A DNA stretch of 64,000 nucleotides. Source: Henckelia pumila. Its lineage: Eukaryota; Streptophyta; Magnoliopsida; Lamiales; Gesneriaceae. The position numbers and the translations under genes are program-made. The stretch spans positions 168,981,991-169,045,990 of the forward strand of contig NC_133120.1 of assembly GCF_033568475.1 (NCBI RefSeq), read 5' to 3'. Of the stretch, positions 54,756 through 64,000 are shown one piece after another. The notes under the pieces are model-generated. The model saw nothing but the letters and a program-made list of their open reading frames with translations. It made no database searches and had not been told where the DNA came from. Position 1 is the stretch's first letter. Every line of letters starts with the position of its first letter.

Positions 54756-56244
54756 TCATTTCTTTGCCTTGGCAAATCTCAGGCAGCGATACTTCTCACC
54801 ACTTACGGTTATTTCTAGAGCTCCATCTTGATTGTCTTGATTTGATGCAGTCCCCATCAATACACTTTTCTCTTTCTCAAGATTCTCTCTTTCGATCTTT
54901 AGCCTTGCTTCCTGCCTAGCAATCTCTGCCTGAACCAATATAAATGACCTAAATATAAGAAATCATCGAGGCCCAGAAATAGTTATCATGTTTATTCGCA
55001 TATTATTTATAAGATTCTTGTGTAGGCTGAAAGTTCAGAGAAAAAGGCATGGCTGTGGACCTTGCCGACGGTATGAAGATTTGAAGTACGTCTAGCTCAG
55101 ATAGGCAACACTGTGTGCCCCAATTAATATTCTTTTGGCACTAACGTGATAAACTTGGTTCTAATATGTCTTGTTTAGGAGCATAAAAAATTTAGAATGA
55201 CAGTAAAAGAACATTTTATATATGCAAATGCATAAATACAGCGCATGCCAACTAATACACTTGAAAACAGGCAAATGTCCATGGAGGGTGACTAATGGCT
55301 GGTGACTGGAAAATTCAGATGTTCTGTGACATTCAAGTGTCTCCATACAAGTGCTCAGTGACATTTTCCCATCTATACCACCAGATAACAAATTGAAGGG
55401 TCCATAGAAGCATTAATTATGTTAAGGATAATTTGTACTCATGTTCATTTTAGGGCGGCTGTCTGCCAGTCCACGGATACTCTCATCAGTACACATGATA
55501 AATCAGACTCTTAATAGAAACCCTCACCCAACTTGGTACTACCAAAAAGTAAAATCTGGATATGACAAGTCTTCATACTGTTACAAAATATAAGCCTGAC
55601 GAAGCAAATTATTACCTTGCAACAGACACATTGAGATGTCAAAAGCTCAACTCAGAAAGCAAGCAAGTCTTGGCTACCTAGGCAAATATATGAGAATGTC
55701 TTGCTACTTACTGTTTGACAACTTTCATATGAGCATCAGCAGACAACCACGAAAATTATAGAGTAGCAGAAAGCTAAAAACTCAAACAAAAGGGAGACAA
55801 ACATACGAATGCCCACTAGTATTACACAAATAGCACCATTTTTTTTTCCATATTATATACATTGGAAAACTTTGGTTGATACTTTGAAAGGGTTGATCAG
55901 TCCCTCAAAGGAATAGAATAAACCACAACTTGCATCATGGGAAATAGGCTAATACAACAGGATACCAGCAAAAAAGAGAGTCCCAAGCAAGAAAAACACT
56001 TCGAACTTTGTCATGGAGATAAAATTAAATCTTGAACTCAAAAGCACAATGATTAGGCAGCTACCTCCCGACGCGAAAGTTCGGCTTTCCAGGCAGCTTC
56101 ACGCTCAGCAACTTCTCGTTCGCGTTCCTCAATGTAACTCTGCATCTCTCTTTCCTTCATAATCCTATCCTGTATGTCTGCATCCAAAGCCTCCTTCAGC
56201 TCCTGTACAAACTTATCTACGACCACTTTTATCCTCAGAGACAT
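54756..56244 (-). CDS. Small conserved plant coiled-coil protein, function unknown
   Basis: Two coding exons on the minus strand, 56065-56244 and 54756-54929, joined by GT-AG (GAG|GTAGCT ... GGTTCAG|GCAGAG) in phase 0; 354 bases, 117 aa. The ATG at 56244 follows an in-frame stop about 36 bases upstream, so the start is well supported for this exon. Residues 1-80 are almost wholly charged helix (VQELKEALDADIQDRIMKER, YIEEREREVAEREAAWKAEL, EARLKIERENLEKEKSVL), predicted coiled coil. The end (GALEITVSGEKYRCLRFAKA) is non-helical and, as far as I remember, strongly conserved in plant proteins annotated only as uncharacterised. The intron of 1.1 kb shows nothing coding. An untranslated 5' exon probably lies near 56500-56730. 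No enzymatic motif is present. Confidence 0.8.
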
Positions 56245-57871
56245 TGATAAACCCTTTCGCAAACAATCACCCAATATCTATAGGCGAGCAATTCACTCGC
56301 TCTTCAGCCTTTAAGCCACAATACACCCACCTGCAGCACAAATCTTATATCCTTCAAAGCTTCCTGATAATTTTCCAACAAGTTCACGAATATTTGGAAC
56401 ATGAAATTCAAATCAAAACAAATTGCACACAAAAGACAACAAAAACAGAAACAAATCACACGCTTTCTAGATATTCATCTGGGTCAAAAATTCAGGACCC
56501 AAAACCCATATGTTTTCTTCCAATCTGAGTGGAAATGAGCATATGTATGAAAAGTTTCACAAATTTATTACGAAAAAAAGGGAGGAAATACCGAATCAGG
56601 GTAGCGCAAACCTTTGAGGGATCAATCGGGAAGAAATTACAAAGATTTGTGGATACAGAAATTGAAATCTGTGTGGGTATGCTGGAAATTGAGTGGGAAG
56701 GGAAACAAATGGCAGTCCACAAAAACTAGACGGCCAAGAAAAGCTCCGTTGCTTAGTTGCTTTGTTTTGTTCCTTCCTTGCCGCATAATTTATTTCACCT
56801 TTTTTTAAAAATAAATTTTTTTAATTTGTACTGTAATAAAATAAAATGAAAAAATTAGGATTTTGGCATCGGAACTTGCCTTGTTTTCAATTTCAGTCTC
56901 ATAATTTATCAAAGCTTAGTTTAATTTAATAAATTTTATTCTTATTTTAATTTTTTTTAATCAGATCACTATAACTCACTTGGCTTAGTTGTGATCGATA
57001 TTTTCTACTACGTGGTCCATGTGATGATAATAAACTTGTATTATGTATACATAAATCTATCTAATCAAAATGAAAGGTTTTTTTCATCTCATTTTGAAAT
57101 ATGGAGTCTCATTCTAGCTTATTGTTTCTCATTATTTTTGTTCAAATGAAATTTAATGCGTGTAACATGGATTTTAATTGCACCATTTGAGTTAAAATCC
57201 GTGTCAAATATGCAAATATTTGACGAGTTTAATAACTTCCGGGGACAAAAAACCAAAATCAAAAAAATCAAAATTATTATATCAAAATCTAACTTTTGAC
57301 AAATTACAAACTTAAAATATAAAACAGACCAATTCAGTGGATAAAAAAAATCCCAAATTTCCGAAATAAAAGTTCTAAATAAATAAGCTCCAATGCTCAC
57401 AGATCACAAAATGTAAATTCCAAATTGCAGGATTTATAACTAGGAGGAACATAGGGCAAGAGATAAAGACACATACGACAGAGTGTTGTTAAATAAACAC
57501 ATTCGATTTTTATGAAAATTACACAAATTTTATTTTTTAATTTTTTTAAAAAAATCCACGGGCATAATAAATTTACGTTAACCGAATTATTCATCGAAGA
57601 GCAATCTTGAATCATATAAATGCATTTGATTCCGTGGTTAAAAGTACATCCACAATGTTAACGAGTCAAAGGCTTCAGATACGCAAACAATTTGGTCACA
57701 CAATGTGGGATAAAAAAACAATTCATTCTATAGCAACCTCAAGGACTAATGTTTCTCCAAAGCCAGGTTTACATCACCAGAACTACTTAAAAATTTTAAC
57801 ATTATGATTTCACCGAGCGTCTTTCCCCTTCCTCTGGTACTTCCGAGTGAACAACCATCATAGTGGATTCC
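56245..57871. other. 5' region of the coiled-coil gene and spacer to EMC6
   Basis: A 5' untranslated exon and intron of the coiled-coil gene probably reach to about 56730 (candidate acceptor CTGCAG near 56332 on the minus strand). The rest is AT-rich with no visible gene. The 3' untranslated region of EMC6 should start just left of 57872. Confidence 0.5.
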
Positions 57872-59213
57872 TCAGAAAATATGCACGAAGTCGTAAGCAA
57901 ATCTTCTCCAAGTCAAGGAAAGAAAGCAACAAAGAAGCATATGTAAATAGAGTAATCATTAGGTATCACCTAGTTATCCCACCTTGATAAAAATAACAGT
58001 TAGAGCAGAAGAAAGTTTGTGCAAGTTACAACCCCAAAGGTCATAACACAGAGATTCAGAAATACGATTAGTTTCAAAAGGAGGTTGTGCATCAGTCATC
58101 ACCCTGAATTACAGGCACGAGACGAAACCCTATCACAGATAGAAGATGATCTAACACAAGTATGCGTTGGATGGATCTTGAGTATCAATTTAAGCACCCA
58201 GCAAAAGAAAAAGAACCAAACTCAATCACTAGTAGATATAAAAAAATTTAGAAAGCAAAAGGATACGTCCAGAATAACACGAATGACTGCAAGAAACAAA
58301 AATAACAATGATTAGATATTACTAATTAACAATGGAAATCAGAATAAATTAAACACGACAAAGATATAAAAAAAATTACATGCACCAAAGGTAAGTCTTA
58401 TTTATCAAAAGTATGCAACACGCATATGTCCCACCTGAGAGAGGAACATCTCTTTGATAAACCATGCAGAAAGATAAAATCTAGATGTCAAATGACCCTC
58501 AACAACAGTTGGAACATCGTTATAGGGGCCAAACCAACTACATACGTGACCTAGTGACCCAAGGGACCAGCATGAATATAACACATGCTATAAGCCTCAA
58601 ACAAGTGTAAAGTAGATCGGTACGAAATTTAGAATCAGAAGTTCCAAAAAGATGCCAATAGCACAATAAAAATTATACCATAAGCCCACCAAGAACTCCA
58701 TCAAGCGTAATCTTGTTCCAACTATCAAAATAAGAATGAACAGAAAACTCGGCCTTGGCAGCAAGTCCAGCTGAAGTGATAGCCATGACTATGAAATAGA
58801 AGACAAATCCCGTCAAACCGGTAAATCCCAAAATTCCGGCAATGACCCCACCTATGATTGACATAAAAGTGCGGCTGAATAAAAGAGAAAGACCAAGGTT
58901 CAGTATGAATGATATATATTCAATTTCTCACAAAATGGCACAAAGTTGGAATCATATTATTGTTGCACGCGATTAAAAATAATGTGTAAATCTCCTAAAT
59001 TGTTTCTCTCACCCAAGACATCAAGCTAAAAGCATGAGCAATTACGAAAAATGTGGCCATTGTGCAAAATCACATGATACTAAGTTAGAGAACTAACCAG
59101 TAATTAATAACTCTTGTGTTGTTTTGCATATTTTCAACATTGATCGTAGGTAACTCATCTATGGCATCGATTGATTTCCTTCTGTCTCCACTTGTATCTT
59201 CCTGGATCGCCAT
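57872..59213 (-). CDS. EMC6: ER membrane protein complex subunit 6 (EMC6)
   Basis: Four exons on the minus strand: 59098-59213, 58679-58874, 58267-58286, 57872-57902; 363 bases, 120 aa, all GT-AG and in frame. EMC6 is a core membrane subunit of the EMC insertase, which places tail-anchored and multi-spanning proteins in the ER membrane. The conserved cytosolic N-terminus includes NVENMQNNTRVINYCRTF. Then come membrane segments MSIIGGVIAGILGFTGLTGF and FYFIVMAITSAGL, the loop FSVHSYFDSWNKITLDG, and a last segment GGLMSFVLFWTFAYDFVHIF ending at the stop. The size and order match EMC6 of plants and animals. Exon 3 is only 20 bases (SFVLFW plus two bases), between TTGCAG and GTATCC. A 5' untranslated exon near 59781-59830, joined by an intron ending near 59253, is likely. 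Confidence 0.93.
58267..58286 (-). other. EMC6: 20-nt microexon of EMC6
   Basis: TCATTCGTGTTATTCTGGAC is bounded by TTGCAG upstream and GTATCC downstream on the minus strand. It encodes SFVLFW and two bases of a Thr codon completed in the next exon. Without it the reading frame breaks and the conserved SFVLFWTFAYD is lost. Confidence 0.88.
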
Positions 59214-60775
59214 GACCTTCACTTCGTCTGATGTTAGTATCACCCTTCTGAAGCTAGGGAAGAAAAATCAAAGCTAAAGATCAATCATTACAACCCAACA
59301 CGACCACCTACCGATCAGGTAAAAGGACACCACACAACAAGACCTTTAAGATTCAATAAAACCGCGGAAATAAAATTGCACAGAAGGTAATCCCCACAAT
59401 GTAACAGAAGTCAAATCTGCATGATGTTCAAGCAATGAGTAATATTGGGTTAAAAATCTAGCTTTAGATAAAATTTGTGTACTTCAACACCAAATCTAGA
59501 AACGTAAAAAAACAGAAAAAACTTGCAACAATTACACAAAACGCATCAGCAACCCAGACACACATTAATTTGTTAAATTTCAAGTAAATTTTACGCAACC
59601 CACGATGAATATCATAACATACAATTCGGTCCTGAAATTAAACACAATTTGATGCTAGTAATCCATCCAAAAAATAACATAAACTCATAAATTCGAAATG
59701 ATATGTGCAAAAGGAGCGAATTTATTTGCATAATCGGCTAGATCGAACAGTAATTGAAGCTAATAATTACGAGCAAAGACCTGAGTTTGGGGAAGACGAG
59801 AGGGATCTGTGCGAAAACACTTCAACTTTGTAAAAGATGTCTCCCGCATGGAAACGGGTTAACCTGTCCCAATTTGGGCTGACCCAATTACATTGGGTTT
59901 ACTAGAAGAAGCAAGCCCACATTAGGGAGATGTAATCAGTAGCCCGTAATTCGTGTCCATTCTCTTGTAACTCGCAACCAAAATTTCGAATTCCAATTCA
60001 ATTTTCGAGTTTCAATTATAACTATGTTTGGTTAGGTATATAGTACAGAAGAAAAGTTATATGACATTAGTTAGCATGGTAATATATTTTTTAAATTTTT
60101 TGTTTTTACAGTAATAAATATGGCCAAAGAACCACATCAGATTATAGAAATAATTTATTCAAAATTATATATCGATGACAAAACCAAATCTTTTAGTTTT
60201 TGTTCTAAATTGAAAAGAAAATGTCAAAACATATTAGAAATTAATGGAGCTAATTCTTGATATTTTATGTATACCAAAACATAAAAATAAAAATTTACAT
60301 TTAAATACGGTAATTTTACTTTGTTAATTTGCAATAAAACTATATATCATGAATTCATTTTAATTCTTTTAAAAAATATGTTTCCTTCTAGTTTTCCTAT
60401 CCACCCACATATCAGAAAATGATAACTTTCATTTTATTTTACTTTTTTAAAAAAGGCTATTTATTCTACCATCTTTTTGTTTTTCTTTCATTTTATTATT
60501 TTTTAGACCCCACGCATGTGACATACATGATAAATCATTTTTATTTATATTTTCACTTTTTTGAACATTAAGTAATGTTTTTTTTTTTGGGGTAAAGAAA
60601 AAGAATGTTCGATATAGTTACTCAAAGTGAAGTGAAATCGAAAGATTTCCACACCCACAGAAACACAGGTAGAACTTAGAAGAAGCAATGCATTGAATAA
60701 CTAAAAATAGTACAACTATTTTTTGGTGCAACACTGAATGGTTGCAACAGATGCTGCCAAACTTCAAATACATCA
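59214..60775. other. EMC6 5' leader and spacer to SFR2
   Basis: The EMC6 5' untranslated region and its intron probably reach to about 59830. From 59840 to 60600 the sequence is AT-rich without genes. The last part, up to 60775, should contain the SFR2 3' untranslated region. Confidence 0.55.
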
Positions 60776-63700
60776 TCACAAGCTAACATTTGATTCCAGA
60801 GGCTCAAGAATCAAATCTTCATCATAATCATTCTCAGGCTTCACTCTACTCAGGATGGACAGAGGTCCGAGCAATAGTCGTAAAAACCGGCAAAGCGGAT
60901 CCTGCAGACCTTCCATTTCATAATGCCCGAATCGCCAGTCTCTCTCAACATAAGATCGAGATATTGGTATGTCAAGCCCCCCTGCGTAAACGACAAGTAT
61001 TAAGAATAATATTTCGAGTCTGATATGGTGTTGGATCACTACGTCGTCTTAAAAGACGAAACAGCTAGATATGTGCTCTGTCTATACCCCTGACTCAAGA
61101 TGTTAATTGCTAAGCCCCTATTCCGAAGTAGACATAACCAGGAACGATTAAAGGAAACCATGAGTAAGAGAATGTATATATGATTACCAGCATACATGAA
61201 GCCCTTTTTATTCACCGCGCGATAAAATGGCCTTGTTTTTCTCTCCCTAGCAGCTCTTTGAAGTTCACTCCACGCACGTACCCTATCCAACCGCGTGATT
61301 TTACGCGTCTTAACAACCTGAAAGTAGGTTCCCAGTCACGTCATCAGTGGCAAGAACTCAAGCGCTGACTCTGTGTAAAAGAAAGAAACATACAATAATT
61401 CTTACCTTCGAAAACAAATGATATGATGGACGGGGGATTCGAGCAAGATTGTTGGACCGATCAACCGCTACCAATCCAAACTTGGGACCATACCCATCAG
61501 CCCATTCCCAGTTATCAGATATCGTCCAAAACAGGTAACCAAGAACGGGTACACCCTAAATGATAGGCAAACGCAGATCAACATCAGCACTTAAACAAAA
61601 TATTTTTGTAATTTTCATAGTATTTATAAGCAGTTTCAAATCAAACCAATCTCATTGCTGCGTAAGTTGCCAAAAGATGTTCCAACATGTATGGTCGTCT
61701 GATTAAATCTGTCTCATCAGAGACACCATTTTCGGTAATAATGAATGGTACACCTAAATGTTTGTATCTCTCATGGAAATGTAGCAGTATACGAAACAAG
61801 CCATCAGGATATACTCCCCGTCCAGATTCACTGTACTCATCATTTCTTACCAGCTTCAATCCTGAACGAGAAACTATCTCCTACTCAAAAAGAAAAAAAA
61901 ATAAATATTCAATAAATAATTAAATAAACGTCGAAATCAGAAACAACCAGACATACAAAACCTGTCCATAATAATTTATCCCAATGTAGTCCATCTTTTC
62001 AGCTATTTGGTCAAAGAACGGAAAAAGTGCCAACGAATTAGCAACTGATACAGCAGCAATGTCAAAGAGTCCGTATGGTCGAAAAAAGGAGACGTGGTGT
62101 GCTACACCAATAATTGCATTTGGGTTCATGCTGAAGCAAAGGCCAAAAAATTCCTCATATTAGATGTATATCACTGTAGATGTAATCACACAGTAAAATA
62201 AAGTTCTATAGCAAGAGCTTCAATCCATTAGGACCTGAAATACACAAAATTACAAACATAAAGAAAATAGAACCACGGAGAAAACCTTTTCTCATGGATA
62301 TAGTCATAGGCCTTCAAGTGTGCAATCGCCATCCAATGCATGGCCTGGTTAAAGACCCCAGTAGGTAGTGTCGAAGTGGCAGCCTCGAGCATATCAGGAT
62401 TGCCACCAGGCCAAGCACCAGCAGCATAGGTGAGCAAACAAAAAACGTGAGGTTCATTAAAAGTCACCCAATAATCCACAAGATCTGATAAGCTCCCCAC
62501 AACCAGCCTGGAAAATGAAGAACATTCACTAAGGCTGCACATTGATTGATATTCAACCAAGTATATCTAGTTTACACAATTTAAAGCTTCCAGCATTTCT
62601 ATCAAGTGCTAAATGGTTCAACAGTGGCACTTAATCGTCAACACAAATGGTTTTCATCAATTGATCTTTGTCGGCTTAAGTATCCTCAAAATTTATGAGA
62701 GGGTTTGATGTGATCAAAAGCATATACAGGATGGATGAATTAGATATAAAATAAACCACTAAAAAACTGATCGAACGCCTAACCTGGTAAAGTCCATAAA
62801 ATGATCAACAGTCCTTTCCACTTTCCACCCTCCGTACTCTGCTGCCCATGGTGGCAAAGAATGATGGAACAAGGTCAACATTACTTTCATTCCATAGGAA
62901 TGAACTTTTTTTATTATCCACTTATATCGCTCCAATGCAGCAAAATTAACCTAGAGGGCACAGTTGAATCAATTACTATCAATTGATATTGTGCCGGTAC
63001 CACATTTCAAAAGAAACATGCATGAGCAATATAAAAGATCAACAAAACTCATAACTCTTATTCTAGTATGGACAACACGACAAGAAACAATATAGCTAAA
63101 ATGAAAATGAAAATTTTTTCGCCGTTACCATCAACCTGAACCTTACCACTTGAAAGGAAGTAGATACTACAGAAATTCATTATGGATTTTAATTGGAGTT
63201 GAGCATTGCCATTCTTACAGTTTCTTTAAGACCATTCATTGGATTCTCAGGTATTATCCTCGTCCAATCTACTCCCATCCGAAAAACTTGCACACCGGTA
63301 TCACTAGCCAATTTCAACTCTGTATCAGGATCAGACCAGAATCTTAATCTCTCCTTCCTGCACATAAAAACACTGATTACTTTGTGGAATACTTTTATTA
63401 TCACCAATAGTTTGGAGAAGGACTACTATGCCTTATGTAAGCAATAATTTAACAGAACTAATTCTTATTCCTCTAAAAAGTAATTTAAAAACTATATATA
63501 ACTCGTACGGGTTGGGAACATTATGCCATGCGGCAACGGTATGATGACATTCTTCATCCAAGTTGGCTTCTACGACTTCTTCGCATTTTTCATATCCTCT
63601 GATTTCTGCTTCCATTGCAATCCTAACTTGCTTTTTCCTCTTCGAATTCTTATCCTCTTCTTTATCTGGAATTGTAGCTGGCTGAGAACCACCATCTGCT

Positions 63701-63860
63701 CCAACCGTAGCAACAACTGAATCCACTGGTTCAGAGCCTTTTATCGACTCCGGTCGGTCGCACGGGTTTTCTTCAGCAAACTGAACCCATGCATCATTGA
63801 GCTTGTCCTCAACGTGCGCTGGTGCTGTGGCTAATCCAAAAAAGAATCCTTTTTCCCCAT
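60776..63860 (-). CDS. SFR2: Galactolipid:galactolipid galactosyltransferase SFR2 (partial, 5' end outside the window)
   Basis: Nine exons on the minus strand: 63509-63860, 63219-63357, 62784-62950, 62286-62507, 61962-62130, 61647-61880, 61406-61555, 61189-61317, 60776-60981 (about 589 codons). SFR2 (SENSITIVE TO FREEZING 2) is a GH1-family protein of the outer chloroplast envelope. It moves galactose between MGDG molecules, making oligogalactolipids and diacylglycerol during freezing. Motifs: GEKGFFFGLATAPAHVED, the linker rich in Lys/Glu, FRMGVDWTRIIPENP, the acid/base Glu in WVTFNEPH, FIGINYYGQ-like (here YIGINYYGQ), the nucleophile Glu in FIITENGVSDETD, GYLFWTISDNWEWADGYGPK, and the C-terminal RDWRFGHYEMEGLQDPL typical of SFR2 rather than ordinary beta-glucosidases. 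The first exon with the N-terminal membrane anchor is not found up to 64000 and should lie beyond. The linker in the first exon here is somewhat expanded (SEPVDSVVATVGADGGSQPA). Confidence 0.94.
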
Positions 63861-64000
63861 CTACAAAAATTATATGCAACATAAGTTGAGCCACACACAT
63901 TTTGTCAGAATTCACAGTCCACAGCAGAAAAAGCTTTTGCAAATATCGATGACCTTGCCAGCAAAGTACACTAAAGTCTAGTTACTCTTTGACCCACGTC

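Noticed and set aside
56244-56808. Plus-strand open frames opposite the 5' region of the coiled-coil gene
   Set aside because: No family sense; they overlap the probable untranslated exon and promoter of the minus-strand gene.
63861-63942. Extending the SFR2 reading frame upstream to MQKLFLLWTVNSDKMC
   Set aside because: A good 3' splice site (TTTTTGTAG) stands right before DGEKGFFFG, and the upstream residues do not resemble the SFR2 N-terminus; they are intron.

Overview
This window is nuclear DNA of a eudicot plant. The evidence is split genes with plant-type introns, plant-specific genes (a class III peroxidase, the plastid galactolipid enzyme SFR2, an RFC3-type plastid S6 protein), Ty1/copia and Ty3/gypsy LTR retrotransposons, and AT-rich spacers with MITEs and TA microsatellites. 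I cannot name the species.

Positions 1-38630 form a repeat island with no intact host gene. At the left a Ty3/gypsy element (chromovirus type, minus strand) carries two copia insertions. One is represented only by a partial LTR at 1-1671, lying in its gag. The other is a complete 10.0-kb copia element (2618-12636) in its LTR, flanked by the 5-bp target duplication GAGTA. Next comes a tandem array with a period of about 543 bp and about 23 units (13749-26070 and 36787-37437). It is split by a 1.2-kb solo LTR (20041-21245) and by a 10.7-kb Athila-type gypsy element (26071-36786, target duplication ATCAC). A copia 3' end (37438-38630) closes the island. Read on the minus strand, each tandem unit carries a decayed stretch that strongly resembles part of DPB2/POLE2, the B subunit of DNA polymerase epsilon, with exon/intron borders still visible. 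This gene-fragment satellite is the most unusual thing in the window.

Positions 38631-64000 form a gene-bearing arm with six host genes: a class III peroxidase (+, 4 exons, 342 aa, one GC-AG intron), galactokinase GALK1 (+, 13 exons, 500 aa), an RFC3-like plastid S6 protein (-, 5 exons, 291 aa), a small conserved coiled-coil protein (-, 117 aa), EMC6 (-, 4 exons including a 20-nt microexon, 120 aa) and SFR2 (-, last nine exons, its start beyond the right edge). The spacers hold three related Mutator-like MITEs, one hAT-like GC-rich element and several microsatellites.

The six genes do not form a pathway. Three act in plastid or sugar biology (GALK1 in galactose salvage, SFR2 in galactolipid remodelling, RFC3 in plastid translation), but neighbours in plant genomes are usually unrelated. 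Exon borders were placed by eye from splice signals, reading-frame continuity and remembered family sequences, not from transcripts or searches.
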